Source of the DNA: Cytophagales bacterium
GTDB lineage: Bacteria > Bacteroidota > Bacteroidia > Cytophagales > Cyclobacteriaceae
Length of the DNA: 46,567 nt
Assembly: GCA_003500135.1 (NCBI GenBank)
Contig: DNTA01000064.1
Span: forward strand, 1 to 46,567
Reading direction: 5' to 3'
The notes under the pieces are model-generated. The model worked only from the letters and a program-made list of their open reading frames with translations, ran no database searches and had not been told where the DNA came from. The translations under genes were made by a program, and so were the position numbers. Of the stretch, positions 1-8,900 are shown piece by piece (position 1 is the first letter of the stretch; the number at the start of each line of letters is the position of its first letter).

Positions 1-78
1 AATCTGAGGATGGTCTATTTAGATACTAATGCATTCGATAGAACAAAAGAGGGCCATCATTACAGGCCGGTTGAATAA
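1..78 (+). CDS. 3' end of an unidentified protein (partial)
   Basis: An open frame enters from the left window edge in frame 1 and stops at a TAA at 76-78. It gives about 25 residues ending in HHYRPVE. The residue mix looks protein-like and the position just before the convergent cydB stop suits a gene end. The piece is too short to name, and a chance open frame cannot be excluded. Confidence 0.35.
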   Translation, partial: NLRMVYLDTNAFDRTKEGHHYRPVE

Positions 79-108
79 TATAAATACTTTTTTGGACGCA
101 TTGATTTA

Positions 109-1185
109 TCAATAACTGCTATCCGAAAGTACCGTCTTGCCGCGATAGGTCCAATAAATCAGGAAAGTATAGGCCAGTACAAAAGGCATCCCGAATATAG
201 CCACAAAAAACATTGTCCTCAAAGTATAAAGAGAAGATGAACTATTGTAGATATCAAGATTGAAATTCGGGTCAACGTTGCTGACCATCATGTTCGGAAA
301 GATACCGAGTGCAAAAAGGCCAATTAACGCGGCAATGGTAAGGCTTGATGAAATGAATGCATTCCAGTGTTTCTTTTTAAATAACGATCGATGAATATTG
401 GCAATAGAAAGTATATTGAGCAATACAATAAACCAGGCGACAACGGATATTGCCGTTTGATGATTTTCAATAAATGCATGTCGGGAACCCGTTAGTGAAA
501 CCTTTCCAAAAGAAAAATTGGCCACCATTTCCGGTTTCAAATACAAGGTAGAAGCAGTAATGGTTAGAAACAAAACAACAAAAATATAGTACCCTCTGAA
601 TGCCCATTTATGAGTCTGCTCCTGTAATTCTCCCTCTGTTTTAAGGTTGAGATAGATGGCTCCATGCATCACAAACATTGCTAAGGCAAATACCCCCGCA
701 AGCACAGTATAAGGCGTAAGTAGATCTATAAAAGTGCCCTGATACTCTTTGTCACTACCTATTTCAAATCCCATTACCACATTGCCAATTGCGACACCAA
801 AAAGTAAAGCGCTCAAAATAGAACCTGCGGAAAAACCAATGTCCCAGGTTTTTCGCCATCTTTTGGATGGTTCTTTGCTCCTAAACTCAATGGAAACTGC
901 TCTAAAGATCAAAGCGATCAGCAAAAGCATAAAAGGTAGGTAAAATCCGGAAAAGGCAGTGGCATACACATCGGGGAAAGCCGCAAATAGTGCGCCACCG
1001 GCGGTAATCAACCATACTTCATTTCCGTCCCAGACAGGACCGATTGAGTTGAGTAAGATGCGCCGGTTGTGGTCTCCTTTGCTAAAAAGATGAAGGGCCC
1101 CGACACCCAGGTCAAATCCGTCAAGAATGGCGTACCCCGTGAGTAATACACCTACTATGATATACCAAACGATGTGAAAGTCCAT
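109..1185 (-). CDS. cydB: Cytochrome bd ubiquinol oxidase subunit II
   Basis: This is the second integral membrane subunit of the cytochrome bd quinol oxidase, which reduces oxygen to water at high affinity in the inner membrane. The protein has 358 residues, close to the family norm, with about eight hydrophobic segments. The conserved N-terminal stretch GYAILDGFDLGVGAL (about residues 17-31) and GPVWDGNEVWL (about 49-59) identify CydB. The ATG lies 2 nt after the cydA stop, so the two are co-transcribed from the right. A remnant of a second cydB N-terminus is found at 4430-4520. No clear terminator is visible between this gene and the convergent frame at 1-78. Confidence 0.97.
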   Translation of the reverse strand: MDFHIVWYIIVGVLLTGYAILDGFDLGVGALHLFSKGDHNRRILLNSIGPVWDGNEVWLITAGGALFAAFPDVYATAFSGFYLPFMLLLIALIFRAVSIEFRSKEPSKRWRKTWDIGFSAGSILSALLFGVAIGNVVMGFEIGSDKEYQGTFIDLLTPYTVLAGVFALAMFVMHGAIYLNLKTEGELQEQTHKWAFRGYYIFVVLFLTITASTLYLKPEMVANFSFGKVSLTGSRHAFIENHQTAISVVAWFIVLLNILSIANIHRSLFKKKHWNAFISSSLTIAALIGLFALGIFPNMMVSNVDPNFNLDIYNSSSSLYTLRTMFFVAIFGMPFVLAYTFLIYWTYRGKTVLSDSSY

Positions 1186-1187
1186 AA

Positions 1188-2576
1188 TTACAGTTTTTCA
1201 ATTATTTTCATTCTACCTTCTTTGCTTTCGTATCCCGCTTCAGGGTGATGCGTATAGTCTTCCGGGCCATGCTTTATTTCTCGATCGAGTACATATAACC
1301 AGACGAAAAACAAAAGAATATAAACAACAAAAAACATTGAAAGCGATATCATCACTTCTGTGGCCGTTATGCTCGGTGAAACGCCTTCACTGGTGCGCAG
1401 CAATCCCTGAACGATCCAGGGCTGCCTTCCTCTTTCTGCAGAAACCCACCCAAGTTGATTGGCCAGCACGGGAAGAATAACAGCAAACATGTAAAACCGC
1501 AATAACCATTTCTGATTAAAAAGATTTTTTCGGAAATAAAGAAATACTGAAAACAAAGTGACTCCTATAAACAAGAACCCCAGCGCTACCATGGCGTGGT
1601 ATGATTGAAATACGGCATTTACCGGAGGCCAGTCTTCCTTAGGGATTTCTTCCAATCCTTTTACTTCTGCATTCCAGTCTCCATAGATCACGTAACTCAG
1701 CAGGCCGGGTATTTCGATCCCAATCGTCTTTTGCGTTTCCGGATCGGTCCATCCAATGATAGTCAATGGAGCGCTTTTTGTGGTTTTGTAAATTCCTTCA
1801 TAGGCAGCCAGTTTAGCAGGTTGGTGTTCAGCCACTACTTTGCCATGTTCATGTCCAGCCACAAGTTGCGAAACAGAAGCAATCGCCGCAACGACTAAGG
1901 CAATGGTAAAAGACTTTTTGGCAAACTCAACATATTTATTTTTTAGCAGGTAATAAGCTGAAACACTTAAAATCAGAAATGAACCCTGGATAAATGCGCC
2001 TATTAAGGTATGCGTGACCCGTATGGGAGCTGAAGGGTTGAATACCATGGCCCAAAAATCGGTAATGACCGCTCTTACACCTTCGCCGTGCTGTACTATT
2101 TCATAGGCTACAGGGGTATGCTGCCATGAATTAGCTACAACGATCCAGAAAGCCGACATCATTGATCCTACAAAAACCATTATGGTGGAAAACAGGTGGA
2201 CGCCCGGCTTGACACGATTCCAGCCAAATAATAGGATGGCAAGAAATCCCGATTCCAGAAAAAAGGCAAAAATTCCTTCTGCAGCTAAGGGTGAACCAAA
2301 TATATCGCCAACGAACCGTGAGTAATTTGACCAGTTCGTTCCAAACTCAAATTCCATGACGATTCCGCTGGCGACCCCCACAGAAAAATTGGCAGCGAAT
2401 ATCTTTATCCAGAAACGGGTGATGTTTTCATAAACTTTTTTCCTCGTTTTGATATACAGTGTTTCATAGATCACCAGCAATAAACCCATACCTATGCTGA
2501 AAGGAGGGAATATGTAGTGAAACATAATGGTGAAAGCGAACTGGATACGAGATAGGGTTTCTACATCAAAGCTCAT
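1188..2576 (-). CDS. cydA: Cytochrome bd ubiquinol oxidase subunit I
   Basis: This is the haem-bearing subunit of cytochrome bd oxidase, which oxidises quinol at the outer face of the inner membrane. It has 462 residues. Visible landmarks are His20 and His189 (expected haem ligands), Met329 in the QSYHAMVALG segment (expected haem b558 ligand), Glu100 and Glu108, the Q-loop start GHEHGKVVAEHQ (241-252), and GRQPW (383-387). The Q-loop is of the short type. The start overlaps the upstream small membrane protein gene by 11 nt, which suggests translational coupling. A damaged second copy lies at 4523-5693. This copy is intact and is the functional one. Confidence 0.97.
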   Translation of the reverse strand: MSFDVETLSRIQFAFTIMFHYIFPPFSIGMGLLLVIYETLYIKTRKKVYENITRFWIKIFAANFSVGVASGIVMEFEFGTNWSNYSRFVGDIFGSPLAAEGIFAFFLESGFLAILLFGWNRVKPGVHLFSTIMVFVGSMMSAFWIVVANSWQHTPVAYEIVQHGEGVRAVITDFWAMVFNPSAPIRVTHTLIGAFIQGSFLILSVSAYYLLKNKYVEFAKKSFTIALVVAAIASVSQLVAGHEHGKVVAEHQPAKLAAYEGIYKTTKSAPLTIIGWTDPETQKTIGIEIPGLLSYVIYGDWNAEVKGLEEIPKEDWPPVNAVFQSYHAMVALGFLFIGVTLFSVFLYFRKNLFNQKWLLRFYMFAVILPVLANQLGWVSAERGRQPWIVQGLLRTSEGVSPSITATEVMISLSMFFVVYILLFFVWLYVLDREIKHGPEDYTHHPEAGYESKEGRMKIIEKL

Positions 2577-2766
2577 CTTTTCGGTTGTTTTTGGTACGCA
2601 CTATTTTTATAACCAGCACAACGAATAATATTCCTGCAACAATCTTCAAAATCTTTATGGGATCAAAGCCCCAGATCAGCTCGGGCCAGAAAGGCAGATG
2701 GGCCAGCAAATGATAGCCAACAAAAATGATCAAGGTCGTCAGGAATATACGTTGTATTTTATTCAT
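2566..2766 (-). CDS. Small two-helix membrane protein of the cyd operon
   Basis: This is a 66-residue protein starting at ATG 2766 (MNKIQRIF); an upstream in-frame TTG would add seven residues. It has two hydrophobic stretches (about residues 8-24 and 43-60) separated by LPFWPELIWGFDP, and a basic tail. Its stop overlaps the cydA start by 11 nt. Gene order and coupling suggest an accessory protein of cytochrome bd, by analogy with CydX/CydS-type small subunits, but I see no sequence similarity to those and do not recognise the family. A nearly identical copy with a shortened C-terminus lies at 5718-5882. Confidence 0.7.
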   Translation of the reverse strand: MNKIQRIFLTTLIIFVGYHLLAHLPFWPELIWGFDPIKILKIVAGILFVVLVIKIVRTKNNRKDEL

Positions 2767-2834
2767 GTTTTCAAGGTATGACAACACATCGACTTTTGGA
2801 ACGTAAATTTCTTATTATATAAAGAAAAAGCGTG

Positions 2835-2842
2835 TAACTTTG
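2835..2842 (+). promoter_or_regulatory. Promoter -7 box before the secA fragment
   Basis: TAACTTTG matches the Bacteroidota TAnnTTTG -7 element and lies 27 nt before the ATG at 2870. It is the copy A twin of the box before intact secA, so the broken gene probably keeps a working promoter. Confidence 0.5.
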
Positions 2843-2869
2843 AGCACGAAATTTTTGAAGATTTGTACT

Positions 2870-3234
2870 ATGTTAAAATTTGTTACCAAAATTTTTGGAA
2901 CTAAGTCGGAGAGAGATATTAAGGAAGTTTTGCCTTATGTGAAAATGATCAGTTGGCCGGGATTTCCGACGACGAACTAAGAAATAAAACGAAAGAAGTA
3001 AGCAATACGATAAATGATGCACTCAAGGGGATAGACGATCAGATAGCTGCACAACATGCTGAAATTGACGAAAACCCCGACATGGATGTACATCAAAAAG
3101 AAGAGCGCTTCAATAAGATCGATAAGCTTGAAGAAGACCGCAACGATGAGTTGGAAAAAGTCTTAATGCAAGTACTACCTGATGCGTTTGCGATTGTAAA
3201 AGAAACTGCAAGAAGGTTTAAAAAGAATAAGAAA
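2870..3234 (+). pseudogene. secA: Truncated and frameshifted secA 5' fragment
   Basis: This matches the first ~127 codons of the intact secA at 5986. A 16-nt deletion after [10 protein letters not shown]...VKMI removes codons for NEAYD and shifts the frame, so the reading frame stops at 2978-2980 after 36 residues. The deletion lies exactly between two GATCA repeats in the intact copy, which suggests slippage or short-repeat recombination. Homology ends abruptly near 3234. The remaining frame is well preserved: by hand count about 27 base differences over about 230 nt change only three amino acids. The fragment was therefore probably a functional gene in its source before truncation. Confidence 0.9.
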
Positions 3235-3401
3235 GGTACGGTAAATTGTTTGGTCAGCATCCGATCGACAATAAAGAATGATCTGCCAAGTGCTTTCTTT
3301 ATAACAAGCACTTATGGTTTTGTGCCAGGCACCTATTAGGATTTATGACAATAATATACGCACGCTTGTTTAAGTAGGACACCTGGCGTTAAAAATATGT
3401 C

Positions 3402-4352
3402 TTAGGGACGCCATTTTTCGACAAGCGTGTAATTTTTAAAGCCACCGATCTCATTGCCACCTAAAAGATTAATTTCGAGCCAGGTCCGTAATCGATATTT
3501 TATTTTTTCATGTTTATACTTTGGCCTATTCGGGTTTGGTTTACCAGCTTTTTGTAGGGAATCCTGCCAGTTCAGCCGTTTGATTCGTTCAGTCATCACT
3601 TTTGGATGTTGCCCTTTAAACTTAGGAACATTGTTCAAAGGGCCATAGTCAATGGCGTGCTCTTGTATCTTATCCATCTTGGGATTGAAGGTGTCGATCA
3701 TTCTATTTTGCTTTTCACGCATTTTAGTGGGATTACGAACCCAGCCATAATGGTAGATGTAGACAGGTATTGCGACTACACGAAGCTTACGTGTATCAGT
3801 TTTTTTTAAATAGTCTTCAGCAGTTGATTTAAAGTTGTAGATGATCCGAAACGATTGGGCATCACGCCAGGAGTGAATCTCAGGTTTATTGCGAATGATC
3901 CGGATTTCTCTTGGATACCAGCCATGATGCGTGAAACAATGAGCATAATCACCCCAAAAATGCCTGTACTCAAAAAGCAATCCCTCAATTTCGTCTTTAA
4001 CCAGATATTCTAAACAGGCCTTTTTTATGACGGAAAGGGACGATTCATGGACGGCTTCATCACCCTGCAAATAAAATAACCAATCACCGGAACAATTTGC
4101 CTTGGCAATGTCAGTAAGATGGGCATAAAGGGTGTTTCTATAAAATTTCTCCGGTTCCCATTTAGCTTCAACAACTTTGATCTTTTCTGACCCTATGGAT
4201 TTTATGAGGTCGAGCGTGCCATCATCAGTATTTCCCGGAGAATAAGCTATGACGTACTCATCTACCAATGGCAAGATCGACAAGACACTTTCCTTTAATG
4301 GAAAGTCAAGTGTAATGGCGTTTCGTACAAATGTAAATCCGCTAATTTTCAC
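3402..4352 (-). CDS. Glycosyltransferase, family 2-like
   Basis: This probably transfers a sugar from a nucleotide-sugar donor to a surface polysaccharide or lipid. I set the start at a GTG (4352), giving MKISGFTFVRNA, the usual beginning of this Bacteroidota group, and 316 residues; the frame is open ten codons further to another GTG at 4382. Visible features are SPGNTDDGT (about 38-46) and FYLQGDEA (93-100), the latter in the place of the DxD metal/sugar site. YHYGWVRNP follows later. No membrane segment or signal peptide is seen. It stands alone between the two halves of the cyd/secA repeat, so it is likely cargo of the event that made the repeat. Donor and acceptor are unknown. Confidence 0.8.
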   Translation of the reverse strand: MKISGFTFVRNAITLDFPLKESVLSILPLVDEYVIAYSPGNTDDGTLDLIKSIGSEKIKVVEAKWEPEKFYRNTLYAHLTDIAKANCSGDWLFYLQGDEAVHESSLSVIKKACLEYLVKDEIEGLLFEYRHFWGDYAHCFTHHGWYPREIRIIRNKPEIHSWRDAQSFRIIYNFKSTAEDYLKKTDTRKLRVVAIPVYIYHYGWVRNPTKMREKQNRMIDTFNPKMDKIQEHAIDYGPLNNVPKFKGQHPKVMTERIKRLNWQDSLQKAGKPNPNRPKYKHEKIKYRLRTWLEINLLGGNEIGGFKNYTLVEKWRP

Positions 4353-4429
4353 TTTAAGGATAATTCTATTGGCTAAATACACCTGCTGTTCATTGCCGAA
4401 AGGTAGTGCCTAGCTAACAACATGATACT

Positions 4430-4520
4430 GGGCACCGACACCCAGATCAAAACCATTCAGTATAGTGTATCAGGCAAGCAATATTCCAACAATGATATAC
4501 CACATTATTTGATAATCCAA
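4430..4520 (-). pseudogene. cydB: cydB N-terminal remnant
   Basis: Translated from 4520, this gives DYQIMWYIIVGILLA, then a stop, then YTILNGFDLGVGA, clearly matching the first ~30 residues of CydB (109-1185). The start is TTG where copy A has ATG, codon 17 is TGA where copy A has Gly, and homology ends after about 30 codons. It is only a scar of the duplication edge. Confidence 0.85.
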
Positions 4521-4522
4521 AT

Positions 4523-5693
4523 TTACAATTTTTCAATTATTTTCATTCTTCTTTCTTTGTTTTCATTTCCCGTATCCGGATGGTGGCCATAGTCTTCTGG
4601 TCTGCATTTGATTTCCCGATTTAGCAAGTATAGCCAAACTAATAATAAAAGGAAATATGCAACTGAAAACATCACCTCAATCGCAGTTATATTTGGAGAT
4701 ACGCTATTACAGCCTCAAAAGACTGGAAAACAAATCCTACGAGAGGCCAGTCTTTAATAGGCACCTCATTAAACCCCGTTATTTCTGCATTCTAACCGCT
4801 CTATATCAAATATCTCAGCATGCCTGGAATTTCAATTCGATATGTTTTTGCTGATCGGAATCTATCCAGTTCATTATTGTAAGGGGCGTACCTTTGCGAG
4901 TTTCATTAATCCCCTCATAGGCTACCAATTTCACAATTTGGTGTTCTGCAACCACTTTACCATGTTCATGACCAGCCACAAGTTGCGAAACCGAAGCAAT
5001 GGCCGCGACGAATAAGGCAATTGCAAAAGACCTTTGGGCAAACTCAACGTATTTGTTTTTGAGTAGATAATAAGCCGAAACACTCAATACCAGAAAAGAA
5101 CCTTGAATAAATGCACCAATTAAAGTGTGCGTCACGCGTATAGGCGCCGACGGATTGAACACCATGGCCCAGAAGTCAGTAATTACAGCCCGCATGCCTT
5201 CTCCATGCTGAACGATTTCATAGGCAACGGGTGTATGTTGCCACGAGTTGGCCACTACGATCCAGAATGCAGACATCATAGAACCTACAAAAACCATGAT
5301 TGTAGAAAACAGGTGAACGCCGGGTTTTACCCTGTTCCATCCAAACAATAAGTTCGCCAAAAATCCGGATTCGAGGAAAAAAGCGAAAATTCCCTCTGCG
5401 GCTAAAGGAGAGCCAAATATATCACCAACAAACCTCGAGTAAGTCGACCAGTTGGTTCCAAACTCAAATTCCATAACTATTCCGCTGGCAACCCCCACAG
5501 AAAAATTGGCGGCGAATATCTTTATCCAGAAACGGGTGATGTTTTCATATACTTTTTTCCTCGTTTTGATATACAGTGTTTCATAGATCACCAGCAATAA
5601 TCCCATACCTATGCTGAAAGGAGGGAATATGTAGTGAAACATAATGGTAAAGGCGAACTGAATACGAGAAAGGGTTTCTACATCAAAGCTCAT
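4523..5693 (-). pseudogene. cydA: Degenerate second cydA
   Basis: The first ~286 residues are almost identical in protein sequence to CydA at 1188-2576. A one-base frameshift in the IEIPGL region then produces a stop at 4815, and a further in-frame stop follows. A deletion removes about 70 codons, from the QSYHAM segment to just before VSPSITA, including the conserved GRQPW. The C-terminal tail (NREIK...RRMKIIEKL) can still be read down to the TAA at 4523. The whole is 218 nt shorter than the intact copy. Many third-position differences from the intact gene, with few amino acid changes in the N-terminal half, suggest it diverged as a working gene before breaking. Confidence 0.9.
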
Positions 5694-5717
5694 TGTTTTG
5701 ATTGTTTTTAGTACTCA

Positions 5718-5882
5718 TTATTTTATGACCGACACAACAAAAAATATTCCCGCAATAATCTTCAATAGCTTTTTGGGATCAAAGCCCCAGATCAGCTCGG
5801 GCCAGAAAGGCAGATGGGCCAGCAAATGATAGCCAACAAAAATGATAAAGGTCGTCAGGAATATACGTTGTATTTTATTCAT
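5718..5882 (-). pseudogene. Second copy of the cyd small membrane protein, shortened
   Basis: This has 54 residues from ATG 5882, nearly identical to the copy at 2566-2766 for the first ~45 residues. A one-base loss near the end makes the frame stop after VSVIK, removing the basic tail and the overlap with cydA; the gap to cydA' is 24 nt. Both hydrophobic segments survive, so a product could still insert in the membrane, but its partner gene is broken. Confidence 0.65.
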
Positions 5883-5950
5883 GTTTTCAAGGTATGACAA
5901 CACATCGACTTTTGGAACGTAAATTTCTTATTATATAAAGAAAAAGCGTG

Positions 5951-5958
5951 TAACTTTG
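5951..5958 (+). promoter_or_regulatory. secA promoter -7 box
   Basis: TAACTTTG fits the Bacteroidota TAnnTTTG consensus and lies 27 nt before the secA ATG (5986). The upstream sequence is AT-rich. I see no strong -33 TTTG at the usual 19-21 nt distance, so the call rests on the -7 box and position. Confidence 0.55.
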
Positions 5959-5985
5959 CGCACGAAATTTTTGAAGATTTGTACT

Positions 5986-8900
5986 ATGTTAAAATTTGTT
6001 ACCAAGATTTTTGGAACTAAGTCGGAGAGGGATATTAAGGAAGCTTTGCCTTATGTGAAAATGATCAATGAGGCATACGATCAGTTGGCCGGGATTTCCG
6101 ACGACGAACTAAGAAATAAAACGAAAGAAGTAAGCAATACAATAAATGATGCATTAAAGGGTATAGACGATCAAATAGCGGCATTACATGCTGAAATAGA
6201 TGAAAACCCCGACATGGATGTTCATCAGAAAGAAGAGCGCTTTAATAAGATCGATAAGTTGGAAGAAGACCGCAACGATGAGCTGGAAAAAGTATTGATG
6301 CAGGTACTTCCCGATGCTTTTGCGATTGTAAAGGAGACCGCAAGAAGGTTTAAAGAGAATAAGGAAATAGTGGTTACGGCCACTATGATGGACCGGCAAT
6401 TAGCTGCCAAACACGATCATATTGAAATAGATGGTGATAAAGCTACCTGGAAAAATCAATGGTTGGCTGCCGGGAACCTTCAAACCTGGGAAATGCTTCA
6501 CTACGATGTGCAGTTGATAGGTGGCATTGTATTGCACCAGGGAAAAATTGCGGAAATGGCAACTGGTGAAGGTAAAACACTGGTAGCTACTCTGCCCGCT
6601 TTTCTTAATGCCCTGGCCCGTAGAGGCGTACATATAGTTACGGTAAACGACTACCTGGCCCGTCGTGACAGCGAATGGATGGCGCCGATATTTGAATTTC
6701 ACGGACTCAAAGTAGATTTTATTGACAAATACCAGCCCAATACCGAAGAACGACGACAGGCCTACCTGGCAGATATAACTTATGGAACCAATAATGAATT
6801 CGGTTTCGATTACCTGCGGGATAATATGGCCCGTGAAACCGACGAGCTGGTTCAGCGAAAGCGCCACTATGCCATGGTCGATGAGGTCGACTCGGTTTTG
6901 GTCGATGACGCCCGTACACCCCTGATCATATCAGGACCGGTACCAAAGGGCGATGAACACCAGTTCCACGATCTTAAACCCAGGGTACAAAAATTGGTGG
7001 AAGCGCAGAAAAAAATTGTACAGACCTATCTGACTGAAGCCAAAAAGAAAATCACAGAAGGGAATGACAAAGAGGGAGGATTGCCATTATTCCGTGCTTT
7101 TCGTGGTTTGCCAAAACATAAACCGGTTATTAAGTACCTCAGTGAAATGGGCGTCAAACAGTTGCTGCAGAAAACGGAAAACTTCTATCTGCAGGACAAT
7201 GCCAAAATGATGCCCGAGGCAGATGAGCCATTGTTTTTCACTATAGATGAAAAAAGCAATGTCATTGACCTCACAGAAAAAGGACTGGATCTGATCACCG
7301 GTGAAGGTGAGGATAAAAACTTCTTTATCCTGCCTGATATTGGGGATGAGTTACATAAGCTGGAAAATAACACCGAGCTTTCAGACTCAGAAAAGCTTAA
7401 GAAAAAAGAAGAAATCATTGCCGATTACACGGCCAAATCCGAACGGATTCATACGATTAATCAGCTCCTGAAGGCATATACGCTTTTTGAAAAAGATACA
7501 GAGTATGTTCTGATGGATGGCAAGGTGAAAATCGTAGATGAACAAACCGGCCGCATTATGGAAGGGCGACGATATTCTGACGGCTTGCACCAGGCGATCG
7601 AGGCCAAGGAAAATGTGAAAGTTGAAGATGCCACCCAAACTTATGCAACGGTTACCCTGCAAAATTATTTCAGGATGTATCACAAGCTGGCCGGTATGAC
7701 CGGTACAGCTGAAACAGAAGCCGGTGAGTTTTGGGAAATATACAAACTAGATGTAGTAGTAATCCCTACAAACCGACCGATCGTCCGCGACGACCGTGAA
7801 GATATGGTATTCAAGACCATGCGCGAGAAATTTAATGCGGTGGCTGATGAGATATTGGAATTGACCAATCAGGGTAGACCTGTCCTGGTCGGTACCACTT
7901 CTGTGGAAATATCGGAATTGCTCAGCAGAATGCTGAAAATCAGAAAATTGAACCACCAGGTTTTGAATGCGAAACAACATGCCAAAGAAGCGGATGTTGT
8001 GGCTGAGGCAGGTAAGCCGGGCACCATTACCATCGCCACCAACATGGCGGGTAGGGGTACCGATATCAAACTCACCCCGGAATCCAGATCCGCTGGTGGT
8101 TTGGCCATTATTGGTACGGAAAGACACGAATCGAGACGTGTGGACCGTCAGCTACGAGGGCGTTCAGGTCGACAGGGTGATCCGGGTTCTTCACAATTTT
8201 TCGTATCACTCGAAGATAATCTCATGCGACTTTTCGGCTCCGAAAGGATTGCCAAGTTGATGGACCGCATGGGACTGAAAGAAGGAGAGGTGATACAACA
8301 TTCCATGATCACCAAGTCCATTGAAAGGGCACAAAAGAAAGTAGAGGAAAACAACTTTGGTATCCGCAAGCGACTCCTCGAGTATGATGATGTGATGAAT
8401 TCTCAAAGGGAGGTGATCTACAAACGTCGCCGCAATGCCCTGTATGGCGAAAGATTGCAGTTGGATATTTATAATATGATGTATGATACCTGCGAGGATA
8501 TTGCCCTTAATGCTAAAGATGCGGAGGATTATGACAGCCTGAAACTTAACGCTATTTCGGTTCTCGGTCTTGATTTTGCTATTTCACAACAGGAATTTGA
8601 AACGATTAAACCACCTGAACTGGTTGAGAAACTGTATGCTGCCACATACGAGCATTACCAGGGAAAAAATGGTGTGATCTCTGAAAGGGCAGCGCCTATT
8701 TTCAAAGATATTAAAGAAAATAAAGGCGCTACCGTTGTGGATGTGCTTGTGCCCATAACAGATGGGAAAAAGCAAATTGGCATTTCTACGAATCTTGAAA
8801 AGAATGTAGAAACCAATTGCAGGCAGATGATCAAGGATATTGAAAAGTATGCTTCTCTGGCGATCATTGATCTTGCCTGGAAAGAGCACCTTCGCGAAAT

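Larger units (their letters stand above)
1095..3234. repeat. Direct repeat copy A (cydB 5' end to secA' fragment)
   Basis: This segment aligns along its length with 4430-6366 in the same orientation. In copy A the cyd side is intact and the secA side is truncated and frameshifted. Identity is highest in the small-protein gene and divergent intergenic region (one difference in about 107 nt between the two start codons). It falls to roughly 80-90% toward both ends. Boundaries are from eye alignment and are good to about 10-20 nt. Confidence 0.85.
4430..6366. repeat. Direct repeat copy B (cydB remnant to secA codon ~127)
   Basis: This is the counterpart of 1095-3234, same orientation, about 3.1-3.3 kb downstream. 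In copy B the cyd side is broken and the secA side is intact and continues into full-length secA. A near-identical core (about 5770-6116 here) is flanked by more diverged arms. Boundaries are by eye. Confidence 0.85.

Noticed and set aside
2566..2766. Naming the cyd small protein as DUF4492 or CydX
   Set aside because: The residues I can recall of those families do not match its sequence; only position and size agree.
3093..3311. Minus-strand frame opposite the secA fragment
   Set aside because: It is the antisense echo of conserved secA codons; the same shadow appears opposite intact secA.
3330..3400. Possible hairpin from GTGCCAGGCAC and the later CACCTGGCG
   Set aside because: The self-complementarity is imperfect and the spacing long, and there is no T run, so I do not call it a terminator or recombination site.
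3235..4429. Insertion sequence or transposon carrying the glycosyltransferase
   Set aside because: I found no transposase frame, no convincing terminal inverted repeats and no short target duplication at the edges; homologous integration fits better.
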